Of a stretch of 20,248 nucleotides of DNA, positions 1-8,260 are shown piece by piece. The notes beneath the pieces were generated by a model. It was not told the origin of the DNA. It searched no databases and saw nothing but the letters and a program-made list of their open reading frames with translations. The stretch's first letter is position 1. Every line of letters begins with the position of its first letter. The stretch is taken from contig CAZRES010000051.1 in NCBI GenBank assembly GCA_964598885.1, positions 1 to 20,248 of the forward strand, written 5' to 3'. The stretch is from SURF-33 sp964598885 (GTDB lineage: Bacteria; Desulfobacterota; Desulfobacteria; Desulfobacterales; Desulfosalsimonadaceae). The position numbers were made by a program, and so were the translations under genes.

Positions 1-333
1 GGGATCGCCCCGGCCCTGCCCGGCGCCCGGGATGCCAAAGACCCGGTGGCGGCCCTGTCCTGGATGGCCCGCATCGGCATTGCCGGCAGCGAGCAGGAAA
101 CCATCCAGGCCGCCGTAGGTCAGGCGAAAAATCTGGCCGCACGGATCAACCAGGCCCTATCGGAAACCGAGGCGGCGGCAAAGGATCCGCTCTTTTCCAT
201 CCTGAGACCCGCTAACCGGTTCCGGCCCGGCAAAGACGCCAGGGTGTGCGAACTGTCGGAAAACAACGACCTGTTCAAAAACGCGCCGGCGGTCAAAGGC
301 GGATATTTCAAGGTGGCGTCGGTTCTGGAATAA
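1..333 (+). CDS. gatC: GatC-like subunit of a tRNA amidotransferase, 5' truncated by window edge
   Basis: The reading frame is open from base 1 and ends at the TAA at 331-333, so the 5' end lies outside the window or very near its edge; the only in-frame common start seen is GTG at 46. GatC is the small subunit that holds GatA and GatB together in the amidotransferase that converts Glu-tRNA(Gln) or Asp-tRNA(Asn). The visible part carries the family pattern: a segment like V-A-x-L-x-x-M-A-R-I-G-I near the start, a middle helix, and the typical tail with N-A-P, then G-G-Y-F-K-V-A-S-V-L-E at the end (family: GG-Y/F-FKVP-x-V-L/I-E). The gatA-like and gatB genes follow directly, which supports the call. 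The expected R-E-D before the tail is weakened (F-R-P-G-K-D). Confidence 0.75.
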   Translation, partial: GIAPALPGARDAKDPVAALSWMARIGIAGSEQETIQAAVGQAKNLAARINQALSETEAAAKDPLFSILRPANRFRPGKDARVCELSENNDLFKNAPAVKGGYFKVASVLE

Positions 334-367
334 ACACTTTGTCAAAACAGATAAGGAAGACAAATCC

Positions 368-1585
368 ATGACCATTGATTTACTGGCCTATCGTCCGGCA
401 GCGCCCCTTCAGGAGGTCCCTTTCGGCCCCCTTGCCGGCAGACCTCTTCTGATCCGGCCGGATATCTCCGTTTCCGGATGGCTCACGGACGCGGGATCCC
501 GGGCTTTGGAAGGATTTCATGCGGTCTTTGACGCCACCGTAATGAAACGACTGAAAGCCGCCGGCGCTGTTTTAAACGGGTCAGCCCGCATGGCCGAGCT
601 CGGCTTCGGACTAAACGGCGACACCATGACCGCGGCTCTTTCCAGTGATCGGAACAGCGCGGGGCTCATGACCGACATTCTGGGGGAAGCCCGCATGGCC
701 GCCTGCGCGGCCGGGTGCTGGGGATTCAAGCCATCATGGGGGCTGTTATCCCGATTCGGCCTGGTGGGCCTGGTCCCCTCCATGGAATGCATCGGCATTC
801 TGGCCCCCGGCCCGGCCGACATTGCCGATATGCTGACTGTGATGGCCGGACCTGATGAAAACGATGTTTCCATGTCCGCCGACCCGCCTCCGGATTTTAC
901 TGAGCTAAACCGGCGTACCGGCAACCCCTTGCGTATCGGTGTTCCCCGGGAATGCCGATACCATCTGACCCCGTCCGCGACAGCGGCTTTTGATAAAGCA
1001 TTGGACGCTTTGGCCGCCTCCGGCGCTGAAACAGCCGAAGTAAGTCTGCCGGGATTTGACCTTTTCGGTCCGGTGCATCAGGTGATCGCGGCTGCGGAAG
1101 CATCGTCGTCCGCCGGCAAATACGACGGAGTCCGCTACGGATTCCGGGCCGAAGGAACCGGAAACTGGAACGAAATGTATCTGACGACCCGGGCCCGGGC
1201 CTTCGGCTCCCGAATTAAGGCGTTGTTGTTTCAAGGAGCCTATTTTCAATTTCAGGATTATCCGGCATTTGAAAATGCCTGTATCCTCCGGCGCCGGCTG
1301 ACCGAAGAAACCAATGCCCTTTTTGCGCAAATCGATCTGATGGCCATGCCCGTGCGAAACACGGATCCCGACCCGTTTAACGCCGAGACCGTCGAAGAAA
1401 CCTATGCCGCCTTCGATCTGACGCTGGCCGCCAGCCTGGCCGGACTGCCGGCCCTTCAGATCCCCGGAATTAGCGTCAACGGCGCCGCCGATTTCGGCCT
1501 GCAACTGATCGCGCCCCCCATGGCCGACGCCGCGGTTCTGGCCGCCGGCTTAACCCTTTCCATCCACACCCAGGGAGCTTTTTGA
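368..1585 (+). CDS. gatA: GatA-like protein lacking amidase catalytic residues (pseudo-amidase)
   Basis: Start ATG 368 follows AAGGAAG at 353-359. The 405 residues align with GatA, usually about 485: G-P-L-A-G-R-P (21-27) matches GPLAGIP, D-A-T-V-M-K-R-L-K-A-A-G-A-V (55-68) matches DATVVERLRAAGAV, and G-F-K-P-S-W-G-L-L-S-R-F-G-L-V (119-133) matches GLKPTYGRVSRYGLV. Normal GatA hydrolyses glutamine and passes ammonia to GatB using a Ser-cisSer-Lys triad. Here the Lys in I-K-D-N-I is Arg (I29-R30-P31-D32-I33), the GGSSGGS loop is shortened to something like L-S-S-D-R-N-S (91-97), and the D-T-G-G-S-I-R nucleophile segment reads D-I-L-G-E-A-R (103-109), with Glu at the Ser position. About 55 N-terminal residues are also missing. 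The frame is intact and sits between gatC and gatB (1 bp before gatB), so it is a maintained gene rather than debris. It probably has no glutaminase activity; a structural role is inference. Confidence 0.85.
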   Translation: MTIDLLAYRPAAPLQEVPFGPLAGRPLLIRPDISVSGWLTDAGSRALEGFHAVFDATVMKRLKAAGAVLNGSARMAELGFGLNGDTMTAALSSDRNSAGLMTDILGEARMAACAAGCWGFKPSWGLLSRFGLVGLVPSMECIGILAPGPADIADMLTVMAGPDENDVSMSADPPPDFTELNRRTGNPLRIGVPRECRYHLTPSATAAFDKALDALAASGAETAEVSLPGFDLFGPVHQVIAAAEASSSAGKYDGVRYGFRAEGTGNWNEMYLTTRARAFGSRIKALLFQGAYFQFQDYPAFENACILRRRLTEETNALFAQIDLMAMPVRNTDPDPFNAETVEETYAAFDLTLAASLAGLPALQIPGISVNGAADFGLQLIAPPMADAAVLAAGLTLSIHTQGAF

Positions 1586-1586
1586 C

Positions 1587-2401
1587 ATGAGTCCCGACAT
1601 GATATCGTACGAAGCGGTCATCGGCCTGGAAATCCANNNNNNNNNNNNNNNNNNNNNNNNNNNNNNNNNNNNNNNNNNNNNNNNNNNNNNNNNNNNNNNN
1701 NNNNNNNNNNNNNNNNNNNNNNNNNNNNNNNNNNNNAGCGCATCACCACGCCCATGCGGGAAAAATTCGCCGGCCCCTGCGTGCCCGACCCTTCGGTGCC
1801 GGTGATTCGGATGGATGAGAACTGGCTGGCGGCCATTGGCTCGCAGCTGCCGGAAATGCCTTCCCAAAAAGCCGAACGGTTTATGGCGGATTGCGGATTG
1901 GCCGCGGCCGAGGCCTTTGCCATGAGCCAGGAAAAAGACGTGGCTGAATTTTTTGAAGCCTTGGTAGAGCAGAAAGTGGCCCCCCAAAAGGCGGCCGTAT
2001 GGATCATCACCCATTTGATGCCCGCCCTGCGGGACCGCAATCAGACGCTTTGCGAAACCCGTCTGACGCCAACGCGGTTTTCCGGACTGCTGCATCTGCT
2101 CGACAGTGGACAAATCAATGCCGGATCGGCCAGGGAGGTAATGATGCACATGCTGGATAAAGACGGCGCGCCCGAGGACATCGTAGCCGCCGGCGGTTTT
2201 CAGCAGGTCTCGGACGCTGACGCGCTGGAACCACTGGTGGATGCCATTATCGCGGACCATCCCAAAGACGTGACGGATTTCAAAAACGGGAACCCCAAGG
2301 TTCTCGGGTTTCTGATGGGACTGGCCATGAAAGCCTCCCGGGGAAAAGCCAATCCCAAACGACTAAAGGAGATCCTTTCCAGCCGCCTCCAGTCCCACTG
2401 A
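1587..2401 (+). CDS. gatB: GatB-like subunit of tRNA amidotransferase, interrupted by assembly gap
   Basis: ATG 1587 follows the gatA stop by one base, with an AGGGAG ribosome site at 1572-1577. The first residues, ending Y-E-A-V-I-G-L-E-I, are the GatB N-terminal signature; the next codon (CAN) fits the expected His. The 100-N gap then removes the middle. From 1739 the C-terminal part resumes with M-R-E-K and ends with a GatB/YqeY domain: S-G-Q-I-N, G-F-Q-Q-V-S-D, G-F-L-M-G and K-A-N-P-K are typical of the tail. About 235 residues of a usual 475 are unseen, so the true gap is nearer 700 bp than 100; the two halves are also out of frame across the literal N run. The normally conserved Y-R-Y-F-P-E-P-D-L-P-P reads as G-P-C-V-P-D-P-S-V-P-V, so this subunit has diverged along with its GatA partner. 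Confidence 0.85.
1637..1736. other. Assembly gap of 100 N
   Basis: Exactly 100 N, a usual placeholder for a scaffold join of unknown size. It lies inside gatB. Comparison with the usual GatB length suggests roughly 700 bp is missing. Confidence 0.97.
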
Positions 2402-2415
2402 GTTTGACATTGAGA

Positions 2416-4641
2416 TCAGGCGCAGTCGCTGAACCCGCAAGCCCGGCAGACGGCGCACCCGCCTTCCTGTTCCATGATGCCGCCGCAGTCGGGGCAGGCC
2501 CCCTTTACAAAAGCATGTTCTTCCCGGCCCGTGCCATAGCCTTTGGCGGCCATATGATCCTTGATCGCCTTGGCTACGGCATCCGCGCAGGATAAAATTT
2601 TGTTTTCCCCAAAACCCGACGGGCTGTGACAGGAAATCCCCTGAAGCTGCTTGACGACCTGGCGGGCCTGGATGCCGCTTCGCCAGGCCAGAGACACCAT
2701 GCGGCCGATGGCCTCGCTCTGGGAAGCCGCGCAGCCTCCGGCTTTGCCCATGGTGGTAAACAGCTCGAACAGGCCGGATTCATCCTCGTTGATGGTGATG
2801 TAAATGGGGCCGCAGCCGGTCTGCATCTGATACGTCCAGCCCCGCAAAATCCGGGGACGCTCCCGTTTTGTGACCGACGCCGGCGAATCCGTCCCCTGAT
2901 CGGTCGCCCCTACGTCTTTGACGGTGGACAGCACCTGCTTGTCCCGGGACCCGTCCCGATAGATGGTCACGCCCTTGCACCCGAGTTCCCATGCCAGTTG
3001 ATACACCGTGGACACATCGTCAATGGTGGCTTGGTTGGCGAAGTTAACGGTCTTGCTGACGGCGTTGTCCGTATATTTCTGAAAAGCCGCCTGCATCCGG
3101 ATGTGTGTTTCCGGGTCAATATCATGGGCGGTCACAAAAAGTCTTCGAAGATCATCGGGAATTTCCTCCATGTCCCGAACCGTGCCGTGCCGGGCGATCT
3201 GTTCCATCAGTTCCTTGGAGTAAAATCCCTGCTCCCGGGCGATCTGTTCAAAAATCGGGTGCGCTTCCACCAGAATGTCGTCATCCATGACCTGACGGAC
3301 ATAGGAAACGGCAAACAATGGCTCGACCCCTGATGAGGCATTGGCGATGATGGATATGGTTCCCGTGGGTGCAATGGTGGTGACCGTAGCGTTGCGCATG
3401 GGGGCAGCCCCCTGTTTTTCAAAAACCGATCCCGTAAAATTGGGGAACGGGCCGCGCTGTTCCGCCAGTTTCCGCGAAGCCGCATGCCCCTCGTCCCGGA
3501 TGAACTTCATAACCTTGCCGGCCAGCTTGACGGCTTCGTCCGCATCATAGGGAATGCCAAGCAGAATAAGCATATCAGCCCAGCCCATGACGCCGAGTCC
3601 GATCTTTCGGTTTCCCATGGTCATACGGGCGATTTCGGACAGGGGATAACGGTTGATTTCCACCACGTTATCTAAAAAATGCACCGCCAGGTGAATGGTC
3701 TCGCTCAGGCGGTCCCACAAGATTTTCCCGTTTTTCACCATTTTGCCTAAATTGATGGAGCCCAGATTGCAGGACTCATAGGGGAGCAGGGGCTGTTCGC
3801 CGCATGGATTCGTACTCTCGATCTGGCCCACCTTTGGCGTGGGATTATCGCGGTTGAGACGATCCAGAAACACAATGCCCGGTTCTCCATTCTCCCAGGC
3901 CTGGACCACAATGCGGTTAAACACCTTTACGGCGCTCAATGTTCCAACGACCTCGTCGTTTCGGGGATTGATCAGATCATAGTTTTCATCCCGCTTGACG
4001 GCTTCCATAAACGCCTCGGTCAGGCCCACGGAAATATTGAAATTGTTGAGCTGTTTCTTGTCGGCCTTGCACATGATGAAATCCATGATATCCGGGTGAT
4101 CGACCCGCAAGATTCCCATGTTGGCCCCCCGTCGCGTGCCGCCCTGCTTGATGGTCTCGGTGGCCATGTCAAAGACCCGCATGAAAGAGAGCGGACCGCT
4201 GGAAACCCCTGTGGTGCTCTTGACCACGTCCTTGGCCGGGCGCAGGCGCGAAAACGAAAACCCCGTACCGCCGCCCGATTTGTGGATCAGAGCCGTATGC
4301 TTGACGGCATCGAAAATTTCTTCCATGGAATCGCCCACCGGAAGCACGAAACAGGCAGACAACTGCCCCAGTTCCCGTCCCGCGTTCATGAGCGTGGGGG
4401 AATTGGGTAAAAATGCCAGATCCGTCATTCCGGTGTAAAATTGTTCGCTTAGCGCCGCGATATCAGCTTTATCATCGAATTTAAGATCCGCTTCAGCCAC
4501 CACCCGGGCTACCCGCCGAAACATGTCGGCAGGGGCCTCCAGAACCTTTCCCCCCGGATCGCGTTTCAGATATCGTCGCTCCAGAACGGTAACGGCGTTG
4601 GTGGTTAAGCACGGTGCAGCTGCGGAAACACCCTTATTCAT
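2416..4641 (-). CDS. nrdJ: Adenosylcobalamin-dependent (class II) ribonucleotide reductase
   Basis: A 741-residue enzyme that reduces ribonucleotides to deoxyribonucleotides with an adenosylcobalamin-derived radical, so it works with or without oxygen. Visible motifs: S-P-T-L-M-N-A-G (81-88), L-S-A-C-F-V-L-P (94-101) with the first redox Cys97, K-S-G-G-G-T-G-F-S-F (121-130), F-N-I-S-V (201-205), the thiyl-radical loop N-P-C-G-E (278-282, Cys280), C-N-L-G-S-I-N-L (291-298) with the second redox Cys, and P-T-G-T-I-S-I-I-A. A TSCPD domain follows near residues 600-660, and the tail is a Cys-rich zinc-ribbon-like end (C-P-D-C...C-x-x-C-G-F-S-D-C). No N-terminal ATP-cone is visible. Start ATG has AAGGAGAT 8 bases upstream. 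It converges on gatB (14 bp between stops) and lies 66 bp downstream of the acyltransferase-hydrolase gene on the same strand, so it may share its transcript. Confidence 0.95.
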   Translation of the reverse strand: MNKGVSAAAPCLTTNAVTVLERRYLKRDPGGKVLEAPADMFRRVARVVAEADLKFDDKADIAALSEQFYTGMTDLAFLPNSPTLMNAGRELGQLSACFVLPVGDSMEEIFDAVKHTALIHKSGGGTGFSFSRLRPAKDVVKSTTGVSSGPLSFMRVFDMATETIKQGGTRRGANMGILRVDHPDIMDFIMCKADKKQLNNFNISVGLTEAFMEAVKRDENYDLINPRNDEVVGTLSAVKVFNRIVVQAWENGEPGIVFLDRLNRDNPTPKVGQIESTNPCGEQPLLPYESCNLGSINLGKMVKNGKILWDRLSETIHLAVHFLDNVVEINRYPLSEIARMTMGNRKIGLGVMGWADMLILLGIPYDADEAVKLAGKVMKFIRDEGHAASRKLAEQRGPFPNFTGSVFEKQGAAPMRNATVTTIAPTGTISIIANASSGVEPLFAVSYVRQVMDDDILVEAHPIFEQIAREQGFYSKELMEQIARHGTVRDMEEIPDDLRRLFVTAHDIDPETHIRMQAAFQKYTDNAVSKTVNFANQATIDDVSTVYQLAWELGCKGVTIYRDGSRDKQVLSTVKDVGATDQGTDSPASVTKRERPRILRGWTYQMQTGCGPIYITINEDESGLFELFTTMGKAGGCAASQSEAIGRMVSLAWRSGIQARQVVKQLQGISCHSPSGFGENKILSCADAVAKAIKDHMAAKGYGTGREEHAFVKGACPDCGGIMEQEGGCAVCRACGFSDCA

Positions 4642-4707
4642 GATAATAAGATCTCCTTGTTTATTTGACGTCCAGGATTTGGCTTTTTTAAAAGCTTACG
4701 TTCTTTT

Positions 4708-6882
4708 TTATAATGAATTTGACACCCGCTGAATGAATTCCCAGACCAGTTTGAAAATTTTCTCAGCGTCCTCTCCATTGATAATGCCGTGCCGCTCCTG
4801 ATTGATCATCAGGTATTCCTTCTGCCGGGATCCGAGGAGCTTGAAAATTTCCAGCGATCCTTCGTAATGAACCACCGGATCGGCATAGGATTGCACGATC
4901 AGGGCCGGAATTGCAATACCGGAAAGTTTATTCCCAAGCTGATCCATGAGGCGGCTCAATTCCATGAGACCGGATAAGGGATTACGGGCATAATTGATAT
5001 GGGGATTTTCAGGCAGGTTTTCAACAAATTCTTTCCGGGCCGACATTACATTCATCCGCTTCATCAGGCGATTCCAAAGATTGACCGCCGGAACAAAGCG
5101 AGCCGAAAAATCCTGAAGCTTGAACGGCGGTGAAATGGCAAATACCCCCGACAGATCGCCGACCCGCGAACACAAGTCAAGGGCCAGGCCGGCCCCTGCG
5201 GAAAATCCGCCGACCACCAGTTTTCGGCATAACCCGGCCATAATGGCATAACCCTCTTCCACGGATTCCACCCATTCCAGATATCCCCGGGTTGCCAGGT
5301 CTTCCGGAGCGGTCCCGTGACCTTTAAGTCGCGGAACATAGACCCAGTATCCCCGAGATCCAAGATATTCGGCCAGGGCCCGCACTTCCAGGGGGGCGGC
5401 CATGTACCCATGGATCAGGATAATCCCGATTTTTCGTGCATCCCCCCGGATCAGGGCCGGCGCGCCCACATCCATGCTTTTGGATTCCTCCGGGGTGGCA
5501 TACAACATATAATCTTTTTTAAACATATAGGCTGCTTGATTTATCAGATATTCCCGGAGGCGGTGCTTGATCCGAAGACCCGGCTGCAGCGCCAGCGACT
5601 GAAGCTGTTCTTGCAATTGGACCAACGGTTCGATTTCATTTGAAATAACAGACAACGGACGATCAATCCGTATTCGATGAAACTCACCGGATTCAAAAAA
5701 ATCAATCATTTTGACAAGCTTGTCGCCTTCTCGCCGGAGGACCTTCTTATCAATGGCAAGGGACACAAAATTGTTAATTTTTTCATACCGGTCATCGGTG
5801 AGCAGATGAATCTGATTTTGCAGAAGACTGTCATGGCGATAAATACCCATCTTCTGAAAATTCAGAGTGGTTGCCAGATATGCCCGGCGTCGCAGATCTT
5901 TTTCATCAATTTCAACATATGGATAATATTTCAAAAGCGTCACCAGCAAATGATCATGGTTGACGGTGGTCATATTGTAAATGGCCGACATGTAGCGTTC
6001 CATGATCTTCATGGCGGTCTTGCGCAGCATGGGCCTGGCCGGAATGGGATCATCAAAATTGATGGGTTTTAACGAGGCCATGTCGTTTCGAACCGCCATA
6101 CTTTTCAGATACGTGGCAATTCGGATGGGCGCGCCGAAACGGATGTCAATATCCACGCCTTCGAGCAGCATGGTGCCTTCGGTAAAAATTTCTTCCATCA
6201 TCCGGTCGGAAAGCTCACCAAAAAAGAGTCCGGCCAGCCGGCTGGCGGCGTTTTCAAGGGCACGGATGGGATAATAGGTCACATTGACAGGGACGATATA
6301 GGTTTCAATGTGCTGCGTGCGCGATAGATCTTCAATTTCATAAAGCCGGGCCAGGCGCTCGACCTCTTCGGGAAAAATATTTTGTATCGTACGGATCCGT
6401 TGCCGATAAAATTCCGTTCGCAGAGCCAGGCTCGCGGTACCCGTATGCGGGGGATGGAAGCCGTCAGGGGAAGCGATGCGAAACCGGGTGAGCGCTTTCC
6501 CGAAAGGATCATATACTTTTTTACTCTTGACCATCCGGCCTTCGGGAAACACGATCCATGCGGCCTCGCCGGTCAAAAGAGATTTGACCATCAGCCGATC
6601 CCGGTCCGGATTCCGGGTAGAGATCACGCCAAGATGATCAAAAATTCTTGCCAGCCCGGCATCAAAGAGTTCATGATCGGCGAGATTCCATAACGTCAAG
6701 CCGGTAAGGCGGTGCAGTTGATAGGGAATCAGAAGCGTCTCGATGCGGGTAAAATGATTCACGGCGAAAATAAGGGCGCCTTTGGGAATATTTTCCCTGC
6801 CATAAATGCGTATCCGTGCTCTGGATAAGCCTGAAAGCGCTTTCACGGCATATCCCGCCATATGATACGCAAACCGGTTCAC
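4708..6882 (-). CDS. Fusion protein: PlsC-like acyltransferase plus alpha/beta-hydrolase
   Basis: A 724-residue two-domain protein starting at GTG (6880-6882) with AGGGAGGG upstream. Residues about 25-260 look like a lysophospholipid/glycerol-phosphate acyltransferase: N-H-F-T-R-I-E (42-48, H-x4-E where the family has H-x4-D) and F-P-E-G-R (112-116). Residues about 300-470 are a helical linker of unknown type. Residues about 480-724 are a monoacylglycerol-lipase/carboxylesterase-type hydrolase: oxyanion segment I-L-I-H-G-Y (488-493), nucleophile elbow G-G-F-S-A-G (558-563, Ser561), Asp668 in Y-A-D-P and His698 in E-R-H-G. Known families use these domains to build phosphatidic acid and to hydrolyse acyl esters, so lipid remodelling at the inner membrane is a reasonable inference. 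No signal peptide or clear membrane span is seen. The substrate is unknown. Confidence 0.85.
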   Translation of the reverse strand: MNRFAYHMAGYAVKALSGLSRARIRIYGRENIPKGALIFAVNHFTRIETLLIPYQLHRLTGLTLWNLADHELFDAGLARIFDHLGVISTRNPDRDRLMVKSLLTGEAAWIVFPEGRMVKSKKVYDPFGKALTRFRIASPDGFHPPHTGTASLALRTEFYRQRIRTIQNIFPEEVERLARLYEIEDLSRTQHIETYIVPVNVTYYPIRALENAASRLAGLFFGELSDRMMEEIFTEGTMLLEGVDIDIRFGAPIRIATYLKSMAVRNDMASLKPINFDDPIPARPMLRKTAMKIMERYMSAIYNMTTVNHDHLLVTLLKYYPYVEIDEKDLRRRAYLATTLNFQKMGIYRHDSLLQNQIHLLTDDRYEKINNFVSLAIDKKVLRREGDKLVKMIDFFESGEFHRIRIDRPLSVISNEIEPLVQLQEQLQSLALQPGLRIKHRLREYLINQAAYMFKKDYMLYATPEESKSMDVGAPALIRGDARKIGIILIHGYMAAPLEVRALAEYLGSRGYWVYVPRLKGHGTAPEDLATRGYLEWVESVEEGYAIMAGLCRKLVVGGFSAGAGLALDLCSRVGDLSGVFAISPPFKLQDFSARFVPAVNLWNRLMKRMNVMSARKEFVENLPENPHINYARNPLSGLMELSRLMDQLGNKLSGIAIPALIVQSYADPVVHYEGSLEIFKLLGSRQKEYLMINQERHGIINGEDAEKIFKLVWEFIQRVSNSL

Positions 6883-6977
6883 AAAACGCCCTCCCTAACC
6901 GTAACGAATCAGCAGGCAGGCAGCCTGATTTTTCGTATAATCATGCCTGAAATACATTTTTGATCTTAGCCACAGCT

Positions 6978-7006
6978 CTTATAAAATAAAATCCGATTCC
7001 CGTCAA
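6978..7006 (-). promoter_or_regulatory. Sigma70-type promoter for the acyltransferase-hydrolase gene
   Basis: On the minus strand TTGACG (7001-7006), 17 bases, then TATAAG (6978-6983): five of six matches to each consensus at ideal spacing. It would give a leader of about 90 nt before the GTG start at 6882. Confidence 0.6.
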
Positions 7007-7104
7007 TGAGAGTAACTCCATGCTGGACGGGGCAAGCGATTTTTTCGATCGCAGCAACCAGTAGAGCGAAAAACTACCGGTTTTTGCGGGATGGCAATAT
7101 TCTG

Positions 7105-7133
7105 TTTACACCCGCCGACGGTTCATATAGGAT
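7105..7133 (+). promoter_or_regulatory. Candidate promoter for hypA-hypB
   Basis: TTTACA (7105-7110), 17 bases, TAGGAT (7128-7133); five and four of six consensus matches. It lies about 65 bases before the hypA start. Sequence match only. Confidence 0.4.
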
Positions 7134-7198
7134 CAAAGACGATCGTTTTTCATTGCAATGTCAAACCCAGCGGAAATTCGCATTAAAGGCGTCCACCC

Positions 7199-7552
7199 AT
7201 GCACGAATTGTCGGTTACCGAAAAAATACTCGATATCGTCCTCAAGCACGCCAGAATGAACCAGGTCCGCAAAGTGGTATCCATCACTTTGATCATCGGC
7301 GAGATGAGCGATCTTGAAAGTCAATGGATTCAGCATTATTTCGATTATCTGAGCAAAAACACCCCGGCCGCCGGAGCTGTTCTGAAAATCGAAAAAGTGC
7401 CTATTGTCCTGAAATGCAATCCATGCGGACAAACAATTGAAATCCGAAAAGAAGATATCGGCAACGCCGCCTGCCCCGGATGCGGGTCCGCCAAAGACTT
7501 TTCGATCATATCGGGACGGGAATATTACATCAAGGAAATGGAGGCGGAATGA
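7199..7552 (+). CDS. hypA: Hydrogenase/nickel-enzyme maturation metallochaperone HypA
   Basis: A 117-residue protein of normal HypA length. It begins M-H-E-L-S, whose amino group, His2 and Glu3 form the nickel site in the family, and has the zinc site of two CxxC pairs: Cys73/Cys76 and Cys92/Cys95. HypA carries nickel to [NiFe]-hydrogenase (and sometimes urease) precursors together with HypB in the cytoplasm. Start ATG 7199 has only a weak AAAGG upstream. The stop overlaps the start of hypB, so the two are translationally coupled. No hypC, hypD, hypE, hypF or hydrogenase genes are in the window, so the target enzyme cannot be told from context. Confidence 0.95.
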   Translation: MHELSVTEKILDIVLKHARMNQVRKVVSITLIIGEMSDLESQWIQHYFDYLSKNTPAAGAVLKIEKVPIVLKCNPCGQTIEIRKEDIGNAACPGCGSAKDFSIISGREYYIKEMEAE

Positions 7553-8229
7553 TGAACGACATAAAGCTGATAGAAGTTAAAGAGGCGATCATGTCCGATA
7601 ATGACGCCGCCGCCGGGCGTCTGCGAAAAAAATTATTACAGGATAAGACATTTCTCATCAATCTGATGGCCTCGCCGGGCGCCGGGAAAACCAGTCTATT
7701 ATTAAAAACACTGGCAGTCTTAAAAGATGATTTCAACATGGCCGTCATTGAGGCGGATATTGATTCGATGGTGGATGCAGAAAAAATTGCCGCCACGGGG
7801 ATCCCCAGCGTCCAGCTGCGTACCGGAGGATTTTGCCATCTGGATGCCGAGATGGTGGCCAGCGGGCTGACAGGCGTTGACACATTGGCCACGGATCTGG
7901 TGTTTATTGAAAATGTCGGCAATCTGGTCTGTCCCGCGGAGTTTGATACCGGCGCCGCCATGGATGTCATGATCCTCAGCGTGCCGGAAGGCGATGACAA
8001 GCCGATGAAATATCCGCTCATGTTCACCAAATGCCGGGCATTGGTGGTCAACAAGATCGATCTGCTCCCGTATTCGGATTTTAATATGGACATATTTGAA
8101 AAACGGGTGCGTCGGCTCAATCAGGATATCCAAATCTTTGCGGTCTCCTGTACCACCGGTGCGGGTGTTGCAGAATGGACGGAATGGCTGAAACAATCGG
8201 TGCACCGATTCATGGAAAATCAAAAATAA
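7552..8229 (+). CDS. hypB: Nickel-incorporation GTPase HypB
   Basis: SIMIBI-class GTPase that works with HypA to insert nickel into hydrogenase. Visible: P-loop A-S-P-G-A-G-K-T-S, E-A-D-I-D switch segment, T-G-G-F-C-H-L-D and E-N-V-G-N-L-V-C-P (the Cys-His and Cys that form the G-domain metal site in this family), and N-K-I-D for guanine recognition. It lacks the N-terminal CxxCGC nickel motif of E. coli HypB and has no His-rich stretch, so it is the compact type. I choose ATG 7552 because GGAGG (7540-7544) is 7 bases before it; ATG 7549 in the same frame is an alternative. It overlaps the hypA stop by one base. A hairpin and a new promoter follow its stop, so the operon probably ends here. 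Confidence 0.95.
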   Translation: MNDIKLIEVKEAIMSDNDAAAGRLRKKLLQDKTFLINLMASPGAGKTSLLLKTLAVLKDDFNMAVIEADIDSMVDAEKIAATGIPSVQLRTGGFCHLDAEMVASGLTGVDTLATDLVFIENVGNLVCPAEFDTGAAMDVMILSVPEGDDKPMKYPLMFTKCRALVVNKIDLLPYSDFNMDIFEKRVRRLNQDIQIFAVSCTTGAGVAEWTEWLKQSVHRFMENQK

Positions 8230-8230
8230 T

Positions 8231-8260
8231 AAATAGCTTGACAAAACAGCTATTTTAATT
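8231..8260 (+). terminator. Hairpin with T-rich tail after hypB
   Basis: Perfect 8-bp arms AAATAGCT (8231-8238) and AGCTATTT (8248-8255) with a 9-base loop, followed by a T-rich run (TTAATTTTTAAT), immediately after the hypB stop. The stem is AT-rich and therefore weak. It overlaps the -35 box of the next promoter, so it could equally be an operator. Confidence 0.45.

Larger units (their letters stand above)
6883..7198. other. Divergent intergenic region, 316 bp
   Basis: Separates the leftward acyltransferase-hydrolase gene from rightward hypA. Apart from the two promoter candidates given separately, and a short imperfect hairpin around 7060-7090 (AAAAAC...GTTTTT), no gene or RNA is recognised. 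Confidence 0.6.

Noticed and set aside
46..333. Treating the GTG at 46 as the true start of gatC.
   Set aside because: The frame is open to base 1 and no ribosome site precedes 46; the typical first helix of GatC would be cut, so the gene is more safely called 5' truncated.
905..1504. A 199-codon minus-strand frame inside gatA.
   Set aside because: It mirrors the GC-rich coding strand of gatA, and the GatA alignment explains the plus strand well.
1587..1805. A short open frame reading straight through the N run.
   Set aside because: It depends on the placeholder length of the gap; the GatB halves are in different frames across the 100 N, so it is an artefact.
2626..3333. A 235-codon open frame on the plus strand opposite nrdJ.
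   Set aside because: It is antisense to a highly conserved reductase, has no ribosome site and no recognisable protein features.
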